Shown one piece after another: positions 33,296-40,662 of a DNA stretch of 40,662 nucleotides (its first letter is position 1; each line of letters begins with the position of its first letter). Position numbers and translations under genes: made by a program. Source of the stretch: an uncultured Clostridia bacterium (lineage in GTDB: Bacteria > Bacillota > Clostridia > TANB77 > CAG-508); contig CANRGN010000015.1 in the NCBI GenBank assembly GCA_947630235.1, positions 1-40,662 of the forward strand, in the 5' to 3' direction. The notes beneath the pieces were generated by a model. The model did no database searches. It was not told where the DNA came from and saw only the letters and a list, made by a program, of their open reading frames with translations.

Positions 33296-36200
33296 TTATT
33301 CAATTTTATATTCTTCGCTATCTTCTGCAACCTTTAAATTGTTATCTTGTGTTTCATCTTCTTCATCATACTCGTTTTTCATTAGCCTATAAATAACATT
33401 TCCTAAAGAATTCATGATTGCATCATAGAATTCTTTATTTTCAAATAATTTTTTATATGAAGTTGCACTCTCTTTGTAGCATTTTGCTGTTTTCTCACTA
33501 AACACTTTAGGAAATACTGATTTTGTAAACATATCTTCATTATTATTTTTAGCTAAATCTTTGATATTTTTGTCTTCCATAATAGTATTCATTAAATTTT
33601 CTACTATTAGATTATCTCCATCTGTGAATTGTCCTGAATATAATTCGTTTACTTTTTGAATTACTTCATCCAATAATCTCCTTTCAGGTAATACTGCAGT
33701 TTGTACTTTTGCTCCTTGTGGCTTAATCATTCCTGGCGTTTCTTCTGTCTTTCTCAATGATACACTTCCATCAAAAGTTTGCTTTAAATTATAATATGTT
33801 AGTTTAACTGTGCCTTCTAAATCTATTACATCTATTTTATTCTTTGGTAATAGCTTCTCTACATATCTTAAATACATATAAATCTTGTGTAGTTCTTCAT
33901 CGCCCATATAAGCAATTTGTGTTATATATGAGTAAAATCTATTAAAACTTTTTACTTCTCTTCTAAAACTTTCTCTTCGTTCAATATCTAATTTATTATA
34001 TAAATCTACAGTTTCTTTAACACAACTAGTTAATTTTCCGAAATCATTTTCATTTTGTTTTCCATTCTTTAAATACATTTTACAAAATTTTTCTACATTC
34101 TCATCATACCATAATTTATAACTTCTTAATTTGTTTAATTTGTCATATATAACATTAGGATCTGTTTCTTTTTCCAAAACTGATACATCATAAAATGGTT
34201 TAAAAGCTTCTTGTATATCTTCTGCTTTATTCACGAAATCAATTACTAATGTGTCGTCTTTTCCTTTACACATTCTATTTAATCTTGATAATGTTTGTAC
34301 TGCTTTTATCCCTGATAATTTTTTATCAACAAACATAGTATGCAATAGTGGTTCATCAAACCCTGTTTGATACTTTTCTGCTACTACTAGTACATTGAAT
34401 TCATCTCCATGAAAATATTCTTTCGTTTGAGATTCTCTTATCTTTTTACCATCTTTAGTTTTGTTCATTCCTGCCTCTGTAAAAGAATTAGAACCATCTT
34501 TAACTTCCCCTGAAAATGCAACTAATACATCTAAATCATCATACCCTTTTTCTTCTATATATCTTTTTATTTCAAAGAAATATCTTACTGCATGCAATCT
34601 AGATGCTGTAACTAGCATTGCTTTGCCTTTACCATTAATTTTATTTTTAGTTACTCTTCTAAATTGTTCAACTATTATTTGAGTTTTTTGAGTTATATTT
34701 ATTTCATGTAAGCTTTCAAATTTTTTAATATATTTTGTTGCATAGTTTTCGGGAACTTCTGGATTTTCTGGTATTTTTTTTGCAATTTTATATATAGTTT
34801 CATATGTCATATAATTGGCTAATACATCTAATATAAATTCCTCTTCTATAGCTTGTCTCATACTATAAATATGATATGGTCTAAAAGAACCATCTTCTTG
34901 TTTTTCTCCAAATAGTTCTAGTGTCTTTCCTTTTGGTGTGGCTGTAAATGCAAAAAAGGATAAATTGTCTTGTTTTCCATGTGTAGCTAATTCTTCAACT
35001 ATTTTATCTTCATAATCTTTTTCATTTTCTTCTGCAATTGCTTCTAATTCTGCGTACTTTTTCAAAGCTTCATCTCTGTCTGCTAATGCAATTTTTAATT
35101 TTTTTGCAGAATTTCCTGTCTGACTTGAATGAGCTTCATCTACAATTACTGCAAATTTTTTACCAGCTGTATCGGATACATCTTTATATATTACTGGAAA
35201 TTTTTGAAGAGTTGTTATAATAATTCTCTTTCCATCATTTATAGCATCTTTTAAATCTTGTGATGTTTTTTCATCATCTATTTTTACAACTACTCCTTTT
35301 TGGTGTTCAAACTGATATATAGTGTCTTGTAGTTGCTTATCTAATACAGTTCTATCTGTTACGACTATAATAGAATTAAATACTGCATTGTTATTTTTGT
35401 CATGTAATCCAGAAAGTCTATGTGCAAGCCATGCTATAGAATTAGATTTCCCAGAGCCAGCACTATGTTGAATTAAATAATTATGTCCAACACCACAATC
35501 TCTTACATTCCATATTAATTTTCTTACAACATCTAATTGATGATATCTAGGAAATATTATATTTCGTTTTTCAACCTTCTTCTCTTTACCATTTTTATGT
35601 TCTATTTCCTCTTTAACTTCCAAATGTATAAATTTTTGAATTATTTCCATTAAAGAGTCCTTCATTAATACATTCTTCCATAAATAATCCGTAGTATATC
35701 CGTTATAATTTGTTGGATTTCCAGCTCCTCCTACATTTCCTGCTCCATTTGATCCTTGATTAAAAGGTAAATATCTTGTGTTTGTTCCCGCTAATTTTGT
35801 TGTCATTTTTACATCATAATGATCAACAGCAAAATATACTATTATCCTTGAATTAAACTGAAATATCAATTCTCTTGGATCTCTGTCATACATAAATTGT
35901 TTTTGAGCATTTTCAGAATTTTGTCCTGTTATTTGATTTTTTAATTCTAGAGCAACTAAAGGAATTCCATTTAATAATAAAACTATATCTATAGAATTTT
36001 CATTTTGAGTAGAATATTTTAATTGTCTTGTTTCATTTAAAATATTCATTTCATATAATTTCCTAGCTTCTGGATTTAAATTTGTTTCTGGTTGAAAATA
36101 TGCCAATTTAAACTTAAATCCTCTATCAGTTATCCCATTTCTAACAACATCTATAATACCTCTTTGAGTAACTTCTTCATTAAATCTTTTTATAAATCTA

Positions 36201-36400
36201 TTTTCATAGTCATCTGGAAAAGCCTTTCTATATCTCTCCCATTCATTGTTTTGAGAATTTTCTATAAAGGTAAATAAATCTTTTTTATTTAATGCACATT
36301 CTCTATCAAAATCTTGCGGATATCCTTTTATATATCCTCCATCTTTTGATAATAAATAACTCTCTATATCTTGCTCAAATCTTCTTTCATTTTCTTCCAT
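33296..36400 (-). CDS. hsdR: Type I restriction enzyme, R (endonuclease/translocase) subunit
   Basis: This is the motor and nuclease of the type I system. The N-terminal PD-(D/E)xK nuclease core is DIVLLLNGIPLVALELKNQ. The SF2 helicase-like motor has Walker A SAGSGKSNS (about residue 312), the DEAH box VIVDEAHSSQ, motif III FFAFTATPKG and motif VI SRLNRM. The length of 1034 residues is normal and the frame unbroken. The start at 36400 is chosen because AAAGGAG lies 8-10 nt upstream, giving a 14-bp overlap with hsdS; a Met at 36439 lacks such a site. All catalytic motifs look intact. Confidence 0.96.
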   Translation of the reverse strand: MEENERRFEQDIESYLLSKDGGYIKGYPQDFDRECALNKKDLFTFIENSQNNEWERYRKAFPDDYENRFIKRFNEEVTQRGIIDVVRNGITDRGFKFKLAYFQPETNLNPEARKLYEMNILNETRQLKYSTQNENSIDIVLLLNGIPLVALELKNQITGQNSENAQKQFMYDRDPRELIFQFNSRIIVYFAVDHYDVKMTTKLAGTNTRYLPFNQGSNGAGNVGGAGNPTNYNGYTTDYLWKNVLMKDSLMEIIQKFIHLEVKEEIEHKNGKEKKVEKRNIIFPRYHQLDVVRKLIWNVRDCGVGHNYLIQHSAGSGKSNSIAWLAHRLSGLHDKNNNAVFNSIIVVTDRTVLDKQLQDTIYQFEHQKGVVVKIDDEKTSQDLKDAINDGKRIIITTLQKFPVIYKDVSDTAGKKFAVIVDEAHSSQTGNSAKKLKIALADRDEALKKYAELEAIAEENEKDYEDKIVEELATHGKQDNLSFFAFTATPKGKTLELFGEKQEDGSFRPYHIYSMRQAIEEEFILDVLANYMTYETIYKIAKKIPENPEVPENYATKYIKKFESLHEINITQKTQIIVEQFRRVTKNKINGKGKAMLVTASRLHAVRYFFEIKRYIEEKGYDDLDVLVAFSGEVKDGSNSFTEAGMNKTKDGKKIRESQTKEYFHGDEFNVLVVAEKYQTGFDEPLLHTMFVDKKLSGIKAVQTLSRLNRMCKGKDDTLVIDFVNKAEDIQEAFKPFYDVSVLEKETDPNVIYDKLNKLRSYKLWYDENVEKFCKMYLKNGKQNENDFGKLTSCVKETVDLYNKLDIERRESFRREVKSFNRFYSYITQIAYMGDEELHKIYMYLRYVEKLLPKNKIDVIDLEGTVKLTYYNLKQTFDGSVSLRKTEETPGMIKPQGAKVQTAVLPERRLLDEVIQKVNELYSGQFTDGDNLIVENLMNTIMEDKNIKDLAKNNNEDMFTKSVFPKVFSEKTAKCYKESATSYKKLFENKEFYDAIMNSLGNVIYRLMKNEYDEEDETQDNNLKVAEDSEEYKIE

Positions 36401-38255
36401 AATTATTGCTCCTTTGAATTGTTTTCTTTCCATATCCATTTGGTATCAAATTATTTTTTTTCATATATGAAAGACAACTTTTTACTTTATTTATATTTAT
36501 TTTTGTTTTTCTTTTACTCCATGCATAAAATTCTTTTATTATTTGTTCATCAGTCGGAACTTCTCCATCAATCAAAAAATCATTCCAACAGTAAAACAAT
36601 GTAGCAATTATTTCACTTTGCTGTGTATCTTTATTCTTAAATAATTTTATAATTCGTGTTATTTCATTATCGTATTTTTTAAAATGTTTATTATATTCTT
36701 CAATTCCTTGCATATAATTATCATCTAATGTATAAACATCTCTGATATTATCTTTTGAAATCTTCACCCATTTATTTTTTTCAAATATTTGATATACATC
36801 ATTCATCATTGTTTCACTATATGGTCCTGCTGCATATTTTTCATAATCTGGTTCTTGTTTATATTTAATCATTTTCAATATTACACTCTGTATTTTATTT
36901 AACTTTATCTTACACATAGAATAATTATTGGGAAGTTGTTCTATAATTCTCAAAGATAGTTCTGCCATTTCTGTATTACTATTATAATTTGTTTTTACAT
37001 CTTTTTTTCCTGTTACATATTCATATATAAGTGATTTTTTATAGTTTTCTAATTCTTCTATTATTTTTTCTTTATTATAAATTAACTTATCGATTTCAGA
37101 ACATTTTGCATCTAAGTATTTAACAATATCTTTTCTTTCTTTTGGATCTGGCATTATTATTGTTGTTTCCTTTAATATTTTTTGTGTTATACTGAATAAT
37201 TTAATTCCAGATACTCTAGAACGTATTTGATTTCTCCAATTATCTGTAAGAAATAAATATGCTAAATATTTCATTTCATCCTTGGTTTTTGGTTTTAAAA
37301 TAATTGTATGATAACCTGCAAAAATACTAATATTCTTATCTATATATACACAATTTCCACATCCATTTAAATCTTCTGATGTGTCTGCAAAAATAAAATC
37401 ATTATATTTTACAATAGACTGTTTATTTGAATTTATATATTTCTCAGATACATATCTATATAGTTCTTCACTAACATTTATTCCTGTGTTGCTTTTTGAA
37501 TGGATTTGCCCATAACTTATCACTTTTTCTCCATCTTCAATTAAATCTGCCTTTGTTATTGCTAGACCTTTTCCAAATTCAAAAAATTCTTTAGTTTTAT
37601 ATACTTGCCATTTTTCTGGCATTTTCTTAATCCACTCAATACCACTATCTTTCATTTTATTATTTTTACCTAAGCCTTTTGTAGTAACTTTATTAATAAT
37701 TGATTGTTTATATTTCTTATAATCTTCAATTGTTGTTTTTGTCAGTTCTATTATCTTATCTATTTCTATAACTTTTTCATCAAGAAAATTTGCAATTTTA
37801 TCCTGCTCAATTTTTTGTGGTAGTGTTATTTTAACTTCTGCCATTTCATTATTCATAATTTTAAATCCATTAGTATCAGCTCTTTTATGATAAATAGCGA
37901 TAAATTCTAATGCATACTTTAAAAAATGTAAATTATTATCTTCTGTTTTAGGCATTAAAGTACCACACACATTAGTACAATTATACTTTCCTTCCCTTAA
38001 AAAAACAGTTCCTGCATTAGCTCCGTCTGTTGTCCATGTTAATTGACTTCTATCATAATCATATGTACTAATATACCCTAAAACACCATTATCTTTAGTT
38101 TGTGAAGAATAAACAGGGTACCCCTCATTTTCTAGTTCTATTTTTGCAATCACTCGACCACGGCCAATATAAAACAAATGTTTTACTTTAGATATTCTCC
38201 AATGTTTAGGTATCTCTCTAATCCAATCAATTCCACTATCTTTCATTTTTCTCAT
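36387..38255 (-). CDS. hsdS: Type I restriction enzyme, S (specificity) subunit with unusual C-terminal domain
   Basis: Two similar half-repeats, starting MKDSGIDWIREIPKHW near residue 4 and MKDSGIEWIKKMPEKW at residue 201, each hold one target recognition domain and a coiled-coil spacer (DEKVIEIDKIIELTKTTIEDY; DAKCSEIDKLIYNKEKIIEEL). After the usual end (YVTGKKDV, about residue 420) come about 200 more residues not needed in a standard HsdS: a helical domain with KIKLNKIQSVILKM, EKYAAGPYSETMMNDVYQIF and ATLFYCWNDFLIDGEVPTDEQII. The start at 38255 is set by AAGGAGG 9 nt upstream, 1 nt after the hsdM stop. No break is visible. Confidence 0.93.
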   Translation of the reverse strand: MRKMKDSGIDWIREIPKHWRISKVKHLFYIGRGRVIAKIELENEGYPVYSSQTKDNGVLGYISTYDYDRSQLTWTTDGANAGTVFLREGKYNCTNVCGTLMPKTEDNNLHFLKYALEFIAIYHKRADTNGFKIMNNEMAEVKITLPQKIEQDKIANFLDEKVIEIDKIIELTKTTIEDYKKYKQSIINKVTTKGLGKNNKMKDSGIEWIKKMPEKWQVYKTKEFFEFGKGLAITKADLIEDGEKVISYGQIHSKSNTGINVSEELYRYVSEKYINSNKQSIVKYNDFIFADTSEDLNGCGNCVYIDKNISIFAGYHTIILKPKTKDEMKYLAYLFLTDNWRNQIRSRVSGIKLFSITQKILKETTIIMPDPKERKDIVKYLDAKCSEIDKLIYNKEKIIEELENYKKSLIYEYVTGKKDVKTNYNSNTEMAELSLRIIEQLPNNYSMCKIKLNKIQSVILKMIKYKQEPDYEKYAAGPYSETMMNDVYQIFEKNKWVKISKDNIRDVYTLDDNYMQGIEEYNKHFKKYDNEITRIIKLFKNKDTQQSEIIATLFYCWNDFLIDGEVPTDEQIIKEFYAWSKRKTKININKVKSCLSYMKKNNLIPNGYGKKTIQRSNNYGRK

Positions 38256-38256
38256 A

Positions 38257-39999
38257 TTACTTATCCTCCTTAAACAATTTTTCAAGAGAACTCATAATAT
38301 CGTTTTCATTTTGTATAATTCTCGCTTCTATTATATCTGAATCTTCTGGTTCAACATATTTGTAAAAATACCTTGTAAATGAAATTTCATATCCAAGTTG
38401 TGTTTTCTTTTTATCTATCCATGCATTTTCATTATATGGTAATACTTCTCTTTGAAAATACTCATCAATGTTTTCTTCTAAAGGTATATTTTCAAAATCT
38501 CTTTTAGTACTATCTGCTTTTATATTACCTTTTTTATCTTTAACAACCTTTCCATTTTCATCAATTTCTGGACTTTCTATTGTAATTCTATTAAATCCAA
38601 AATCATTATTATTAAATACTTTGCTTTCAACTATTTTTTCATTTTCACTATATTCTTTGTTTTGGAAGTCATCATAAGCTTTTAGAATTAGATTTTTACA
38701 TTCTTCACTAATATCTTTTCTTTTGTTACCTATACTTTTTCTTCTATTTTCGTAACAATTTGAGGCATCTATTAATTGCACTTTTCCTTCTCTTATCACA
38801 TTTTTATGTTTATTTATTAACCAAATATATGTAGAAATACCTGTATTGTAAAATAAGTCTGTTGGTAATTGGATAATTGCTTCTAGCCAATCATTTTCAA
38901 TAATATATTTTCTTATTTCAGATTCTCCTGAACCTGCTTGTCCACTAAATAATGGTGATCCATTTTGAATAATTGCCATTCTTCCATTATCTTTTAGTTT
39001 TGCTATACCATTCAATGTAAATAACATTTGTCCATCACTAATTTTAGGGGTTCCTACTGGAAATCTTCCTTTGTCACCTTTTGCCACTTCATTTTCTATT
39101 GCTTTCTTTTGTTTCTTCCAATCAATTCCAAAGGGAGGATTTGAGATAATATAGTCAAATTCATATCCTTTGAATTTATCATCATCTAAAGTATCTCCTT
39201 GTTTGAAATTATCAGCATCTCCACCTTTTATTAGCATATCTGCTTTTGCTATTGCATAAGTTTCAGGATTTAATTCTTGTCCATAACAATCAATAATAGC
39301 ATTTTTATTTAACTGCTTTAATCTATCCGTCATACATGACAACATTTGGGATGTTCCCATTGCCATATCATAAATTGTTTTTACCTTATTTTCGTTTGCT
39401 AAAACATCTCTTTCTTCTGCGACTAATAAATCTGTCATAAGATAGATAATGTCTCTAGCTGTAAAATGAGCACCCGCTTCTTCATCATAACTTTCTGAAA
39501 ACTTTCTAACTAATTCTTCAAAAATATATCCCATATCTTCTGTTTTTACTTCATCTAATCCCATATATGCTTTTTTACTATTAAATTCTTCTAATACTAC
39601 ATATAATAATTTATTCTCAATCAGTGTTCTTACTTCATTTTCAAATTTAAAATTATTAAGTATATCAATTACATTATCTGAAAATCCATTTAAATAATTT
39701 TTGAAATTGCTCTCTATATTATCTGGGTCAGCAAGTAATTTTTCAAAATCGTATTTGCTAGTATTATAAAAACTATATCCGGATGCTTCTGTTAAAAAAT
39801 GTTCCTTAACTTCAAATTTCTTATATTCTTCATATGCTTCTAATACTTTTTTTTTCGTTGGTTTCAATATGTCATCAAATCTCTTTAAAACTGTCATTGG
39901 TAATATTACTTTACCATATTCATGTGGTTTATATACTCCTACTAATTTTGTAGCTACTTCCCATATCAGATTTGCTTTTGCATTTATATTTGTACTCAT
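38257..39999 (-). CDS. hsdM: Type I restriction enzyme, M (adenine-N6 methyltransferase) subunit
   Basis: With HsdS it methylates adenine in the recognition site, and with HsdR it restricts unmethylated DNA. An N-terminal helical HsdM_N domain (LIWEVATKLVGVYKPHEYGKVILPM) precedes the methylase core: SAM-binding motif I as IYDMAMGTSQML (about residue 210) and catalytic NPPF (287-290). Motif I is a variant, with SQ where GG is usual. The C-terminal tail ends in the FKEDK that overlaps the hsdS ribosome site. The length of 580 residues is normal. Confidence 0.96.
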   Translation of the reverse strand: MSTNINAKANLIWEVATKLVGVYKPHEYGKVILPMTVLKRFDDILKPTKKKVLEAYEEYKKFEVKEHFLTEASGYSFYNTSKYDFEKLLADPDNIESNFKNYLNGFSDNVIDILNNFKFENEVRTLIENKLLYVVLEEFNSKKAYMGLDEVKTEDMGYIFEELVRKFSESYDEEAGAHFTARDIIYLMTDLLVAEERDVLANENKVKTIYDMAMGTSQMLSCMTDRLKQLNKNAIIDCYGQELNPETYAIAKADMLIKGGDADNFKQGDTLDDDKFKGYEFDYIISNPPFGIDWKKQKKAIENEVAKGDKGRFPVGTPKISDGQMLFTLNGIAKLKDNGRMAIIQNGSPLFSGQAGSGESEIRKYIIENDWLEAIIQLPTDLFYNTGISTYIWLINKHKNVIREGKVQLIDASNCYENRRKSIGNKRKDISEECKNLILKAYDDFQNKEYSENEKIVESKVFNNNDFGFNRITIESPEIDENGKVVKDKKGNIKADSTKRDFENIPLEENIDEYFQREVLPYNENAWIDKKKTQLGYEISFTRYFYKYVEPEDSDIIEARIIQNENDIMSSLEKLFKEDK

Positions 40000-40034
40000 A
40001 CTTTAAATTCCTCCATTTTACGTATTTTATAATC

Positions 40035-40391
40035 CTATTTTAATATTTCACTTATTTTTTTATATTTTTCATTGGTTAATCTTTTTTCTTTTATCTTATA
40101 TAGTATATCTATAATTCTTTTATCATCCTTTACTAATGTAATTAACTCATTTGGTAACGTGCCTCTTTCAAGAGTAGCAATTGTTTTAAACTCTTTTTTC
40201 TCTTCTTCATTTAATTCTAGACATTCCATTATTTTTTTTAAATCATCATCAGTAGGTGGATTATTTTTCCCTGTTTCCATTCCACTTATTAACATTTTGC
40301 TTTTATTTATACTATTTGCTATCTCTTCTTGAGTTTTATGATGTTCTTTTCTTTTATTTCTGAGTAACTTTCCAAAATCACTTTGATTCAT
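40035..40391 (-). CDS. XRE-family regulator heading the restriction-modification operon
   Basis: A 118-residue protein with an N-terminal helix-turn-helix (KTQEEIANSINKSKMLISGMETG) and a charged C-terminal half (KDDKRIIDILYKIKEKRLTNEKY). It is first in the hsd operon, 35 nt before hsdM, with AAAGGTGG before its ATG. A perfect 34-bp palindrome covers its predicted transcription start, so it most likely represses its own operon, as controller proteins of restriction systems do. It is not closely similar to the two 79-residue XRE proteins. Confidence 0.9.
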   Translation of the reverse strand: MNQSDFGKLLRNKRKEHHKTQEEIANSINKSKMLISGMETGKNNPPTDDDLKKIMECLELNEEEKKEFKTIATLERGTLPNELITLVKDDKRIIDILYKIKEKRLTNEKYKKISEILK

Positions 40392-40407
40392 AATCCACCA
40401 CCTTTCG

Positions 40408-40441
40408 TAAAGTAAGTAAATAAATTTATTTACTTACTTTA
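40408..40441. promoter_or_regulatory. Perfect 34-bp palindrome, operator candidate of the hsd operon
   Basis: The 17-nt arms are exact complements (core AAAGTAAGTAAATAAA, mirrored). It begins within the -10 box and covers the predicted transcription start, an ideal place for repression by the XRE protein encoded directly downstream. Confidence 0.8.
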
Positions 40442-40466
40442 TATAATAAAACAATTTATTTGTCAA
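40438..40466 (-). promoter_or_regulatory. Sigma-A promoter of the hsd operon
   Basis: On the minus strand TTGACA (40461-40466, full consensus) and TATAAA (40438-40443) are exactly 17 nt apart. The -10 box overlaps the palindrome at 40408-40441. Confidence 0.8.
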
Positions 40467-40548
40467 CATTTATATTTTTTACATTAATATACTGGATTAT
40501 ATTTTCTACATTTTAGGGCATTTTCCGTACCATTATGTATAAGCATAA

Positions 40549-40579
40549 AATAGGACTACATCTAAAACATAGTCCTATT
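40549..40579 (-). terminator. Terminator of the gene at the right edge
   Basis: AATAGGACTA pairs perfectly with TAGTCCTATT around an 11-nt loop, and T residues follow on the minus strand. It isolates the hsd promoter from the upstream gene. Confidence 0.75.
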
Positions 40580-40590
40580 ATCATATATCC

Positions 40591-40662
40591 TTATTTAATT
40601 TTATTACGATTGATTTCTTGCCATACTTCTAAATCAAGCTTTTTATCAATAAGATTTAGCAT
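40591..40662 (-). CDS. Partial reading frame at the window edge
   Basis: The last 23 codons of a minus-strand frame (ending DLEVWQEINRNKIK) precede a good terminator, so it is probably the end of a real gene continuing beyond the window. The ATG at the very edge may or may not be its start. The product cannot be named; an integrase for the island is a possibility that the sequence shown does not support. Confidence 0.4.
   Translation of the reverse strand: MLNLIDKKLDLEVWQEINRNKIK

Noticed and set aside
1..40662. CRISPR array
   Set aside because: No set of regularly spaced direct repeats was seen; the only direct repeats are the two XRE units and short terminator-associated arms.

Overview
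The window is AT-rich DNA (GC by eye in the high twenties percent) from a low-GC, Gram-positive, anaerobic, probably spore-forming bacterium of the Clostridia type. The evidence is a BofA-like sporulation membrane protein, a desulfoferrodoxin-type superoxide reductase, the PyrK/PyrD (type 1B) dihydroorotate dehydrogenase pair, a family II pyrophosphatase, strong AAGGAGG-type ribosome binding sites and near-consensus sigma-A promoters. Almost all genes lie on the minus strand.

Region 1 (1-17210, chromosomal core, minus strand): a long rod-shaped RNA candidate (possibly 6S RNA); a heterodimeric ABC exporter pair translationally coupled behind an aluminium-resistance/methionine gamma-lyase-like protein fused in frame to an XTP/dITP pyrophosphatase; pyrH; a WG-repeat membrane protein; ppaC; pyrD and pyrK; an M23 cell-wall peptidase; smc; and one plus-strand orphan gene of foreign look.

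Region 2 (17211-26320): a tightly packed minus-strand gene train: dfx, a histidine-phosphatase-like protein lacking its catalytic His, pth, an RNase E/G protein with a short C-terminus, bofA, rimO (with an apparent one-base insertion near its start), an N-acetylmuramoyl-L-alanine amidase and a tandem AAA ATPase.

Region 3 (26320-30500, accessory and decayed): two paralogous 79-residue XRE regulators, each followed by the same well-conserved non-coding repeat; a pyrophosphatase-VOC fusion; a wrecked Panacea/DUF4065 antitoxin-like gene; a transposase broken by an in-frame stop; a possible second transposase remnant; and a 3'-terminal tRNA fragment that looks like an attachment-site scar.

Region 4 (30500-40590): a defence island. 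An XRE regulator with a promoter overlapping a perfect 34-bp palindrome heads hsdM, hsdS and hsdR of a type I restriction-modification system. HsdS carries an unusual C-terminal domain of about 200 residues. Downstream are an HTH-Fic protein and a protein with a HEPN RNase-type Rx4H motif. The regulator, methylase, specificity, restriction, Fic and HEPN genes form one unidirectional block ending at a strong bidirectional terminator. The last bases hold the end of one more minus-strand reading frame.

All assignments come from reading sequence motifs; no database search was run.
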